DNA of 6,468 bases from Nitrosopumilales archaeon UBA218 (GCA_002499525.1 DAMC01000036.1:2751-9218), one strand, 5' to 3'. Shown: positions 1 through 6,008, counted from the stretch's first letter. Made by a program: numbers and translations. The notes: generated from the sequence alone by a model not told the origin.

Positions 1-474
1 GAGTTTGGAGATTATCAGTGTACTTTTTGCTACAAATTTCATACGAATAGTCTTGATTCAATAAAAAAAGAATACATTGACACTGGAAAAGCAAGTTTGG
101 TCTTTATTGATTTTCCATTAAATGGTCCGGATTCTGTTTTAGCTGCAGAAGCCGCTCATTGTGCAAACGAACAAAACAAATTTTGGCCCATGCATGATAT
201 GATTTATCAGAATTGGAAGGGAGAGGGCACTGGATGGGTAAATCGAGAATCTTTGAAAGAATTCGCATCTTCTATTGGTATTGATGTTAAATCAATGGAT
301 ACGTGTCTGGAATCTGGAAAATATCGGCAACAGGTCTTGGATACCTACAATTATGGTCAAAGTCTGGAAATTAGCGGAACCCCCTCATTTTTAGTCATAT
401 CTTCAAATGGTGTCTCAAAGATTGTCGGTAACCAACCGTTGGATGTGTTTCGTAAAGTACTAGATTCATCCTAG
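1..474 (+). CDS. DsbA-like thiol-disulfide oxidoreductase, 5' partial
   Basis: The reading frame is open from the first base to a TAG at 472-474, so the start lies upstream and 157 residues are visible. The fragment begins EFGDYQCTFCYKFH, the thioredoxin-fold active site of the DsbA/BdbD family, with the redox cysteines at residues 7 and 10 (CTFC). The usual helical insertion follows (roughly residues 40-110), then the cis-proline loop GTPSFLV with Pro at residue 128. Known role of the family: forming or isomerising disulfides in exported proteins outside the cytoplasmic membrane. The missing N-terminus would be expected to carry a signal or membrane anchor, which cannot be checked here. A TTG at 97 could be mistaken for a start, but it would remove the active site. 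The next gene on this strand begins 114 bases downstream with its own TATA-like box, so co-transcription is not required. Confidence 0.9.
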   Translation, partial: EFGDYQCTFCYKFHTNSLDSIKKEYIDTGKASLVFIDFPLNGPDSVLAAEAAHCANEQNKFWPMHDMIYQNWKGEGTGWVNRESLKEFASSIGIDVKSMDTCLESGKYRQQVLDTYNYGQSLEISGTPSFLVISSNGVSKIVGNQPLDVFRKVLDSS

Positions 475-559
475 GTTAACTATTTTCTAGTATCTTTGAA
501 AATATTCAAAATTTAGAAGTTTGTGGTTCAATATGGTGGGAAATTCCTTTTTGGAATCT

Positions 560-567
560 TAATATGG
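560..567 (+). promoter_or_regulatory. TATA-like box for aRF1 gene
   Basis: TAATATGG is centred about 25 bases before the TTG start at 589, the spacing expected if transcription begins at or next to the start codon (leaderless mRNA). The same eight bases precede ilvD at 3114-3121. A similar CAATATGG lies further upstream at 530-537. Confidence 0.5.
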
Positions 568-588
568 CATCTGAAAAGCTGAACACCA

Positions 589-1863
589 TTGGGTAAAATC
601 AACATAGAAAAACAGGACTCTGTAAAAATTTACAAAATCAAAAAGACTCTTGACGAGTTATCAAGAATTTCTGGCAGGGGCACTGAACTAATATCAGTAT
701 ACATTCCAAAGGGAAAACAATTTCATTTGGTCATTAACCAATTAAGAGAAGAACAAGGTACTGCGGATAACATAAAGTCTGCCATGACTAGGGGGCATGT
801 AGTTGATGCACTAGGTCGAGTTCAACAACGACTCAAACTTTACAAGGACTCACCTGAACGCGGGTTGGTCATATTCTGTGGTGCTGTACCACCAGAGGGT
901 GGAGGACCGATTGGTAGTGAAGTGATCAAAGTCTGGGAACTTGAACCACCAAAAGATCTGACTACGTCATTGTACCGTTGTGATGATCATTTCCATGTTG
1001 ATATTCTCAAGGACATGTTAAAAGATGATAATCTAATTGGGTTTCTAGCTATCGACACAAAAGATGCTGGTTGGGGACTGCTTCATGGTGATAAAATCGA
1101 AGTTCTTAGAGAAACTAGCTCTGGAGTTGCAGGAAAACACAGGCAAGGTGGACAATCAGCTAGAAGATTTGAAAGACTACGTGAGATGGAGCTTTCATAT
1201 TATTACAATAGAGTGGCTGAAGTTACAAAAGAATTTTTCGTAGATATTTATCCTGTGAAAGGATTGATTGTTTCCGGTCCTGGCCCAACAAAAGAGGATT
1301 TTTTGAAAGCGAATTATTTAGAATATAGATTACAAAATAATATTTTGGCCACATTGGATACATCTTACTCTGGTTCTGAAGGAATACGGGAAGCATTTAT
1401 GAAAGCACAGGACGTATTATCTGATTTTAGACTATCCGAAGAAAAGAAACTAGTTGAAAGACTATTTCGTGAAGTAAACAATAGAACCGGTCTAGCCGTA
1501 TATGGTCTAAAAGACATCCTAAATCTACTCAAAAATAATGTTGTGGATATCCTGCTAATTACAGATGATACGAATCTACACAGATTAGAAGTAGTTTGCA
1601 ACAGATGCAAAAACATTCAAGAGGAAATAGTGGAACAAGTAAAACTCATACCAAGAAAAACAGCGATTCTAGGACTACCTTGTCCTGCCTGTAAATCCAT
1701 GGACCAGACTGCAATTTCTCAAGATATTGTTGATTATTTGTCTACGGTAGCAATTCCTGTCGGAACTAAAATCGAAATAATATCTGGTTTGTCAGAATAT
1801 GGTGTAATGTTGTCAAGTCTGGGTAAAACCGCTGCAATTCTTAGATACAACCCAAATCTTTAG
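589..1863 (+). CDS. prf1: Archaeal peptide chain release factor 1 (aRF1)
   Basis: This 424-residue protein is the archaeal class-1 release factor. It reads all three stop codons in the A site and triggers peptidyl-tRNA hydrolysis in the cytoplasm. Domain 1 carries the stop-codon motifs: NIKS at 61-64 (within TADNIKS) and YxCxxxF as YRCDDHF at 129-135. The central domain carries the catalytic GGQ at 187-189 (KHRQGGQSARRF). The C-terminal domain has two cysteine pairs, C337/C340 and C365/C368, the archaeal-type zinc minidomain, and ends in LRYNPNL, typical of the family. Length matches the family. The TTG at 589 is the only start codon between the in-frame TGA at 580-582 and the conserved IYKIKK segment. 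No Shine-Dalgarno is visible, and a TATA-like box 25 bases upstream suggests a leaderless mRNA. An alternative N-terminus through an overlapping ATG frame is treated as a finding. Confidence 0.96.
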   Translation: MGKINIEKQDSVKIYKIKKTLDELSRISGRGTELISVYIPKGKQFHLVINQLREEQGTADNIKSAMTRGHVVDALGRVQQRLKLYKDSPERGLVIFCGAVPPEGGGPIGSEVIKVWELEPPKDLTTSLYRCDDHFHVDILKDMLKDDNLIGFLAIDTKDAGWGLLHGDKIEVLRETSSGVAGKHRQGGQSARRFERLREMELSYYYNRVAEVTKEFFVDIYPVKGLIVSGPGPTKEDFLKANYLEYRLQNNILATLDTSYSGSEGIREAFMKAQDVLSDFRLSEEKKLVERLFREVNNRTGLAVYGLKDILNLLKNNVVDILLITDDTNLHRLEVVCNRCKNIQEEIVEQVKLIPRKTAILGLPCPACKSMDQTAISQDIVDYLSTVAIPVGTKIEIISGLSEYGVMLSSLGKTAAILRYNPNL

Positions 1864-1912
1864 AACCCTCAAATTAAATTTGAATTATTTAGAATTGTGT
1901 GATTGCAATTTA

Positions 1913-1927
1913 TTTTTAAATTAAAAA
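1913..1927. terminator. Symmetric T-tract terminator between convergent genes
   Basis: TTTTTAA-A-TTAAAAA is a perfect palindrome around one central base and gives a run of five T on each strand. It lies between the 3' ends of the aRF1 gene (stop at 1863) and the HIT gene (stop at 1989). Archaeal transcription stops at T-tracts without needing a hairpin, so the element could end both converging transcripts. A second minus-strand T run (six bases) is at 1934-1939. The rest of the 125-base gap is AT-rich and holds no gene that I can see. Confidence 0.5.
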
Positions 1928-1988
1928 TTCTTCAAAAAATAATCTTGATTTCACACGTGGTCTAGGATTTGAACTAAAATTAAGATTT

Positions 1989-2393
1989 TCAAAAACTTGA
2001 TTTGATTTTAACTGATAAAACATCCAATTCTTCTGAACTTGGTATGGTTCTTTTGGTCCAGATTGCTCCCACATCTGGATATCTTGGTATGATGTGAACG
2101 TGGACATGTGGGATAATTTGCTTTGCCTCCCGTCCGTTATTCTGTGCTACTGAAAATGCTACTGCTCCGGTAGTTTTCATTATCGCATGAGCTATCTTTG
2201 GAACATTGGAGAAAAGCTGGCCAACTTGTTCATGTGACATGTCTGTTATTCTCTCAAAATGATTTTTTGGTACAATCAAAACATGTCCTTTGTCTATTGG
2301 ATATTTGTCCAAAAAAGCAACATGATGTTCGTCTTCGTAGATGAAATGCCCTTCCCTCTTTTTGGATATTATATCACAAAAAATACAATTCAA
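1989..2393 (-). CDS. HIT (histidine triad) family protein
   Basis: This 134-residue protein belongs to the histidine triad superfamily (Hint/PKCI-like branch), small dimeric nucleotide-binding proteins that hydrolyse purine nucleotide phosphoramidates such as AMP-lysine. The triad HVHVH is at residues 96-100 (catalytic His probably 98), preceded by the conserved SVAQNNG at 81-87 and followed by the family's IPRY. The N-terminal CIFCDIIS with C3 and C6 is the metal-site motif seen in many prokaryotic HIT proteins. GHVLIVPKNH (36-45) forms part of the nucleotide pocket. Length is normal. Translation starts at TTG (2393-2391), the only start codon before the upstream in-frame stop and directly before the conserved NCIFC. 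A TATA-like box 24 bases upstream fits a leaderless message. The gene is convergent with aRF1 and divergent from the membrane protein gene. The physiological substrate in archaea is not established. Confidence 0.94.
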   Translation of the reverse strand: MNCIFCDIISKKREGHFIYEDEHHVAFLDKYPIDKGHVLIVPKNHFERITDMSHEQVGQLFSNVPKIAHAIMKTTGAVAFSVAQNNGREAKQIIPHVHVHIIPRYPDVGAIWTKRTIPSSEELDVLSVKIKSSF

Positions 2394-2412
2394 TGAAAAG
2401 TCTAACCGATCT

Positions 2413-2421
2413 GTATTTTAT
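2413..2421 (-). promoter_or_regulatory. TATA box for HIT gene
   Basis: On the minus strand this reads ATAAAATAC, centred about 24 bases upstream of the TTG start at 2393. It is one half of an 81-base divergent promoter region. The position supports the TTG as both transcription and translation start. Confidence 0.55.
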
Positions 2422-2441
2422 TATGCTTCTGCTGCGATTGG

Positions 2442-2449
2442 TTAATTAG
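2442..2449 (+). promoter_or_regulatory. Possible TATA box for the membrane protein gene
   Basis: TTAATTAG is centred about 29-30 bases before the ATG at 2475 and is the only AT-rich stretch at that distance. It would place the transcription start inside the inverted repeat at 2455-2480. The assignment rests on position and composition only. Confidence 0.4.
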
Positions 2450-2454
2450 GCGAT

Positions 2455-2480
2455 TCCCTAGGTATACCAATACCATGGGA
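2455..2480 (+). promoter_or_regulatory. Inverted repeat covering the start codon
   Basis: The arms TCCCTAGGTAT (2455-2465) and ATACCATGGGA (2470-2480) are inverted copies that match at 9 of 11 positions around a 4-base spacer ACCA. The ATG of the membrane protein (2475-2477) lies inside the right arm. A shorter perfect palindrome, GGTATACC (2461-2468), sits within. As DNA it could be an operator for a dimeric regulator just downstream of the TATA box. As RNA it could fold into a hairpin hiding the start codon, but only if the transcript begins upstream of 2455. Confidence 0.45.
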
Positions 2481-3092
2481 GATAACCGTGAATCTAGGCG
2501 AGAAAAAGAACGAGAAAATTATGCTGACAGGCAAAAATCACAAAAACAAAAAAATCGATTAATTGCTGCTGGCGTGATAGCAGGAATCTTGGCAATTATT
2601 GCGTTTGCAGGTTATCATTACTATGAAAAAATCACAGGCACTGGTACAGCAATGTCTGGTCCTCCAGGCGCAGGTAAGCTTGGCGGCGAACATGAGCACG
2701 CTGCAATACTCCTTAGAATATTTGGTGATAAATTCAATTTTGCTTTGCCGGAATATCAAGTTAAAAGTCCCTATATCCACTTTGAGAGTGGTAATGGAGA
2801 TACAATCCACAGACATGCAGGAAATGTACAATTAGGTTTTCTTTTCAAATCAATCAAAATCGGATTTGATGACAAATGCCTTATTTTCCCTGACAAGAAA
2901 CCAGAACACACATTCTGCGATAATGCTGATTATTCTTTCAAATATTACATAAATCACGACAAAGTCTCCAAGATATCTGACTATGTTATCCATGATGATG
3001 ATAGAATCTTGGTGGTGTATGGAAACGAGAATCAGACACAAGTTGATAATTATCTCAAAGAACTTGATGGCGAATTCATCCAAAAGAAATAA
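2475..3092 (+). CDS. Single-pass membrane protein with His-rich outer domain, unknown function
   Basis: This 205-residue protein has a highly charged N-terminal segment (residues 1-27, rich in Arg, Lys and Glu, probably helical), one hydrophobic membrane segment at about 28-48, then a soluble domain. The positive inside end and the single span suggest the C-terminal domain faces outward. The domain opens with a Gly/Pro-rich linker (54-71) and HEH at 73-75, then has IHFESGNGDTIHRHAG (101-116) with H102, H112 and H114, and two cysteines at 135 and 148. The clustered histidines suggest metal binding, perhaps copper, which ammonia-oxidising archaea use heavily; that is inference. The two cysteines could form a disulfide outside the cell. 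The ATG at 2475 follows a plausible TATA box and lies in an inverted repeat. I recognise the general pattern from thaumarchaeal genomes but cannot name a family with a known function. Confidence 0.85.
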   Translation: MGDNRESRREKERENYADRQKSQKQKNRLIAAGVIAGILAIIAFAGYHYYEKITGTGTAMSGPPGAGKLGGEHEHAAILLRIFGDKFNFALPEYQVKSPYIHFESGNGDTIHRHAGNVQLGFLFKSIKIGFDDKCLIFPDKKPEHTFCDNADYSFKYYINHDKVSKISDYVIHDDDRILVVYGNENQTQVDNYLKELDGEFIQKK

Positions 3093-3113
3093 CCCCCAAA
3101 CTCAGCCAAATTC

Positions 3114-3121
3114 TAATATGG
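3114..3121 (+). promoter_or_regulatory. TATA-like box for ilvD
   Basis: TAATATGG is centred about 24-27 bases before the two candidate ATG codons at 3141 and 3144. The sequence is identical to the box before aRF1. It lies in the 48-base gap after the membrane protein gene, so ilvD probably has its own leaderless transcript. Confidence 0.55.
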
Positions 3122-3140
3122 TACATTATAACTTGGTGAT

Positions 3141-4820
3141 ATGATGGAGATTTCAAGTAGAAACGTAGTATCCGGAACCGCAAGGGCACCACATCGCGCA
3201 ATGTACAAAGCTATGGGACTAACGGATGACGATTTATCAAAACAGTTTATCGGAGTATGCCATACTGGAAACGAGGCGACTCCATGCAATATTCACCTAC
3301 CTAGACTTGCAATCAAAGCAAAACAAGGAGTATCTGATGCAGGATTTACTCCTAGGGAATTTTCTACGATTGCAGTATCTGATGGAATTGCTATGGGACA
3401 TGAAGGTATGAAATCTTCATTGATTTCAAGAGAAGTAATTGCCGATTCTATTGAATTAATGGTCAGGGCTCATCAATATGATGGACTAGTGGGAATTGCA
3501 GGGTGCGATAAAAGTCTGCCTGGCACCATGATGGCAATGGCTAGATTGAACTTGCCTTCTGTGTTTGTCTATGGGGGAACGATAATGCCGGGACAATACA
3601 ATGGGAAACAACTTACTGTGCAAGATGTCTATGAGGCAGTTGGAGCATATGATGCAGGACAGTTGACACTAGAAGCGCTAAAAAATATTGAAAATTATGC
3701 ATGCCCTACTGCAGGTTCCTGCGGTGGTATGTTTACTGCAAATACGATGGCGTCAATATCTGAAGCACTAGGAATTGCTTTACCAGGTAGCGCATCACCA
3801 CCAGCAGAAGATGAAAGACGAGAGAAAATGGTATATGATACAGGTGTCGCATGTGGCAAAGCACTTGAAATGGGTATCAAACCCAGAGACATTTTGACAT
3901 TCGAAGCATTTGAGAATGCAATAACAATTCTAAATGCGATTGGTGGTTCTACTAATGCAATATTGCATTTACTTGCAATATCTCATGAGGCTAGAGTCAA
4001 GTTAACCTATGATGATTTTGAGCGAGTCCGCAAAAAAGTACCACATGTTGCAGATCTAAAACCAGGTGGAATGTATGTCATGAATGACTTGGACAAAGTT
4101 GGTGGAGTGCCATTAATGCTAAAAAAATTACTGGATAGAAAACTACTTCATGAAAATGTTCTGACCATAACTGGTAAGACAATGAAACAAAATCTGGATG
4201 CTATCAAACTTCCACCGCCAACTAATGAAGACATTGTCAAACCATTAGACAAACCACTATACAGAACTGGTACTGCTGTTGTCCTCAGGGGTTCATTGGC
4301 TCCAGATGGTGCCGTGGTCAAAATGTCCGGTGTAAAAATTACTAAATTTTCAGGCAAAGCTAAATGTTTTGATAGGGAGGAGCTTGCCTTTGATGCCGTA
4401 TCGCAAGGAAAAATCAAGGAAGGTGATGTTGTAGTTATTCGATATGAAGGTCCAAAGGGCGGTCCTGGAATGCGAGAAATGTTGGCAGTAACGGCAGCAT
4501 TAGTGGGTCAAGGACTAGGCGAAAAAGTAGCAATGGTAACAGACGGGAGATTTTCAGGTGCGACTCGTGGATTCATGATAGGTCATGTTGCCCCAGAAGC
4601 ATATGTCGGAGGAAACATCGCACTCGTTCATGATGGAGATCAAATTGTAATAGATACTGAAACTAATCAAATTGATTTACAAATATCTCCCGACGATATG
4701 GAAAACAGACGCAAACAATGGAAGCCAAGAAAACCAAATTATGAGTCCGGCGCTCTAGCAAAATATGCATCACTTGTAGGTTCTGCGGCACAAGGTGCTG
4801 TAACTAGTCCTGTATGGTAA
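3141..4820 (+). CDS. ilvD: Dihydroxy-acid dehydratase (IlvD)
   Basis: This 559-residue enzyme dehydrates 2,3-dihydroxy-isovalerate and 2,3-dihydroxy-3-methylvalerate to the 2-keto acids that precede valine, isoleucine, leucine and pantothenate. It is a cytoplasmic Fe-S enzyme of the IlvD/Edd family. The three family cysteines that bind the cluster are present: C49 (ATPCNIH), C122 (AGCDKSLPG) and C194 (AGSCGGMFTANTM). K124, next to C122, is the lysine that is carbamylated to hold Mg in characterised homologues. D81 in SDGIAMGHEGM is another expected Mg ligand. The second family signature, VTDGRFSGATRG (466-477), contains the likely catalytic Ser472. The length is full, with no frameshift. Two ATGs (3141 and 3144) are both possible starts; a GGTGAT directly before the first is too close to be a normal Shine-Dalgarno. 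The gene ends one base from a convergent zinc-ribbon gene, so its terminator must lie within antisense sequence. Confidence 0.97.
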   Translation: MMEISSRNVVSGTARAPHRAMYKAMGLTDDDLSKQFIGVCHTGNEATPCNIHLPRLAIKAKQGVSDAGFTPREFSTIAVSDGIAMGHEGMKSSLISREVIADSIELMVRAHQYDGLVGIAGCDKSLPGTMMAMARLNLPSVFVYGGTIMPGQYNGKQLTVQDVYEAVGAYDAGQLTLEALKNIENYACPTAGSCGGMFTANTMASISEALGIALPGSASPPAEDERREKMVYDTGVACGKALEMGIKPRDILTFEAFENAITILNAIGGSTNAILHLLAISHEARVKLTYDDFERVRKKVPHVADLKPGGMYVMNDLDKVGGVPLMLKKLLDRKLLHENVLTITGKTMKQNLDAIKLPPPTNEDIVKPLDKPLYRTGTAVVLRGSLAPDGAVVKMSGVKITKFSGKAKCFDREELAFDAVSQGKIKEGDVVVIRYEGPKGGPGMREMLAVTAALVGQGLGEKVAMVTDGRFSGATRGFMIGHVAPEAYVGGNIALVHDGDQIVIDTETNQIDLQISPDDMENRRKQWKPRKPNYESGALAKYASLVGSAAQGAVTSPVW

Positions 4821-4821
4821 G

Positions 4822-4950
4822 CTAATACTCGGATATCTTTCTAAAACCACATTTGTCACAAACTAGGACCTGTTTCATCGTACCGACATCGTTCCGCTCA
4901 CTAATTATTGTAATCTGAGATCCGCATTTTGGACAAAATATGTAAGGCAT
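4822..4950 (-). CDS. 42-residue zinc-ribbon protein
   Basis: This short reading frame encodes 42 residues starting MPYIFCPKCGSQ and ending with VCDKCGFRKISEY before a TAG at 4824-4822. Two CxxCG knuckles (C6/C9 and C31/C34) separated by 21 residues form a typical zinc ribbon filling the whole protein. The ATG at 4950 is the only start codon after the upstream in-frame stop, and an AT-rich box 28 bases upstream fits a leaderless message. The gene lies 46 bases downstream of the ABM-domain gene on the same strand. It is tail to tail with ilvD, with one base between the stop codons. Zinc ribbons of this size often belong to transcription or translation factors or mediate protein contacts, but nothing here names a partner. 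Its size would let routine gene calling miss it. Confidence 0.82.
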   Translation of the reverse strand: MPYIFCPKCGSQITIISERNDVGTMKQVLVCDKCGFRKISEY

Positions 4951-4972
4951 GAATTGAGCAAATACTGCATCT

Positions 4973-4984
4973 TAATTATTTTAT
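4973..4984 (-). promoter_or_regulatory. Probable TATA box for the zinc-ribbon gene
   Basis: The minus strand reads ATAAAATAATTA, centred about 28 bases upstream of the ATG at 4950, inside the 46-base gap after the ABM-domain gene. It suggests that the small zinc-ribbon gene has a promoter of its own. Confidence 0.45.
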
Positions 4985-4996
4985 CTCAGAAAATCA

Positions 4997-5281
4997 TTAC
5001 TGCGAAATTATGTCGTAAAACTTGCGAGAAGGACCTTGTTTTATGAAATTCATTAATTGAATTGAGATTTGGTGGTGTTCTGGAGTTTGGTGTATTTTAT
5101 GGTGTGATTCCTTGTCTGCAAATTCAGCAATTATAATGTATTTTCCATCCTCTGATTTTGCCAGTCTTCTTCCCACAAATCCGTGCTGCTTTGCCAAGAT
5201 TTGGTTTGTTTGATGAATCCAAGTCTTAAATTCTTCCTCCATGTTCTCTTTTAGAGGCATTTCGATTATTGCAACATACAT
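4997..5281 (-). CDS. ABM-family (dimeric alpha/beta barrel) protein
   Basis: This 94-residue protein resembles the antibiotic-biosynthesis-monooxygenase fold. It has an N-terminal strand (MYVAIIEMPLKE), a helix with charged residues (about 13-31), the turn HGFVGRRLAKSEDGKYIIIAEFAD (33-56) that forms two central strands, and a second helix (57-82) beginning KESHHKIHQTPEHHQ. Such proteins form dimers and include quinol monooxygenases, haem-degrading enzymes and others of unknown role. No diagnostic catalytic residue lets me choose among them. The cluster of five histidines at 60-70 is unusual and might bind a metal or haem; that is speculation. The ATG at 5281 lies 29 bases after the upstream gene. 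AT-rich boxes at 5302-5317 could be its promoter, although that position overlaps the end of the upstream gene. Confidence 0.78.
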   Translation of the reverse strand: MYVAIIEMPLKENMEEEFKTWIHQTNQILAKQHGFVGRRLAKSEDGKYIIIAEFADKESHHKIHQTPEHHQISIQLMNFIKQGPSRKFYDIISQ

Positions 5282-5310
5282 TATTTTGTGTCCTGAATGC
5301 AGATATTTGA

Positions 5311-5511
5311 TTATATCTCAGGCAGAAATTTATCACAGCCCGAGGTGCAAGGCTTGTTCATAACACCCTCACATTTTCCAGCATGATCGTGCATTATTCT
5401 GTGGTGGCCACAACTGCGACATTTTACCCTAAAGTAAGCAATAAAGTCAGCCATTTGAACATCGGATTTGTTTATTCTTTCATTTAAGTTCGAGTATTTT
5501 TTTTCTTCCAA
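5311..5511 (-). CDS. Small Cys/His-rich zinc-type protein, unknown function
   Basis: The protein has up to 66 residues. The C-terminal half is dense in potential metal ligands: CRSCGHHRIMHDHAGKC (31-47), then PCTSGC (54-59), giving C31, C34, H37, H38, H41, H43, C47, C55 and C59. One or two zinc sites are likely. I do not recognise a family with a known role. The start is uncertain. The TTG at 5511-5509 comes immediately after the TAG of the upstream gene, with no gap, which would suit translational coupling. The ATG at residue 20 (5454-5452, giving MADFIAYFRVKC) directly precedes the compact conserved-looking part and would make a 47-residue protein. The lysine-rich first 19 residues look low in complexity, so I regard the shorter form as a serious alternative. 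Confidence 0.8.
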   Translation of the reverse strand: MEEKKYSNLNERINKSDVQMADFIAYFRVKCRSCGHHRIMHDHAGKCEGVMNKPCTSGCDKFLPEI

Positions 5512-5865
5512 CTATTGTTCCCACACTGGCTGTTTTTTAAGCCATAATACCAAGTCGTTATACAAACGACTAGTCTGCACATTTACCACGTTTACTTCAA
5601 CATTAGTGGATGATTTTGCAGTTTTAGTGTACTTTTCATATCTGCAAAATATGACTCTGTCCAAATAGGTCTCACCCTGCATTTCTTTTTTACCTAGCTC
5701 ATCGGATTCAGAAATTGAGAAACTGACAAAGAGTACTCCCTCTGCCCAGTACGCATTTGCAGATTCTAGCGATGCAATCATAGAAATCAAATCATCAAGA
5801 TTCATTTTTATCAAATCCCTCACATGTATTGTGCTGTAAGGCTCGTAGCTAAAATTCGTCATCAT
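5512..5865 (-). CDS. Hypothetical protein, 117 residues
   Basis: I do not recognise this protein. It is soluble, has no membrane segment or signal peptide and only one cysteine (FCRY, about residue 74), so it lacks the metal pattern of its neighbours. The order of likely elements is a helix with the repetitive acidic stretch MNLDDLISMIASLESANAYW (21-40), a strand GVLFVSFSIS (43-52), an acidic turn, strands around YLDRVIFCRYEKY (67-79) and VEVNVVNVQ (89-97), then a C-terminal helix. The mix suggests an alpha/beta fold. The start is ATG at 5865 or the next codon, also ATG; a GATAAACC-like box at 5884-5891 lies about 23-30 bases upstream. The stop codon touches the TTG start of the next gene, so the two are probably co-transcribed. 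Confidence 0.75.
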   Translation of the reverse strand: MMTNFSYEPYSTIHVRDLIKMNLDDLISMIASLESANAYWAEGVLFVSFSISESDELGKKEMQGETYLDRVIFCRYEKYTKTAKSSTNVEVNVVNVQTSRLYNDLVLWLKKQPVWEQ

Positions 5866-5903
5866 ATGGAATTGTAAAATCTAGGTTTATCAGTTTTTTG
5901 TAA

Positions 5904-6008
5904 TTAAACAAACCAAATCATAACAGTGTAAAAAACAGCAGCCCCGACTATTGTAAATATTATGATTTTTGTCTGTTTTCTCAAGTAGTATTTGATATTG
6001 AGTGACAA
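5904..6008 (-). CDS. 34-residue single-span membrane miniprotein
   Basis: A short frame opens with TTG at 6008 and ends with TAA at 5906-5904. The first residues are MSLNIKYYLRKQTK, with four basic residues, followed by a continuous hydrophobic stretch from I15 to the C-terminal V34 (IIIFTIVGAAVFYTVMIWFV). This is a classic positive-inside single membrane span with almost nothing outside it. A second TTG at 5984 would give a 26-residue form; the AT-rich box ATTAAAATATT (minus strand, 6008-6018) lies about 29 bases before that second TTG, so the shorter form may be the leaderless product. The frame fills the gap between two same-strand genes (17 bases after one, 38 bases before the other). Small proteins of this kind often attach to membrane complexes, but no partner is visible. 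A chance frame in AT-rich DNA cannot be excluded. Confidence 0.5.
   Translation of the reverse strand: MSLNIKYYLRKQTKIIIFTIVGAAVFYTVMIWFV

Noticed and set aside
495..510. Hairpin TTTGAA-AATA-TTCAAA after the DsbA-like gene
   Set aside because: The stem is short and AT-only apart from one pair, without a following T run; common by chance in this base composition.
532..561. Nine-codon frame MVGNSFLES upstream of aRF1
   Set aside because: It is too short and has no ribosome binding site or attenuator-like structure, so I cannot separate it from chance.
1955..1980. tRNA-like 3' end on the minus strand (GTTCAAATCC resembling a T-loop)
   Set aside because: Only three of five T-stem pairs form, no acceptor or anticodon arm can be placed, and a full tRNA would overlap the HIT gene. 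At most it is a decayed fragment.
3135..3140. GGTGAT before the ilvD ATG as a Shine-Dalgarno
   Set aside because: It abuts the start codon with no spacer, and the TATA-like box position implies that the transcript starts at or near the ATG.
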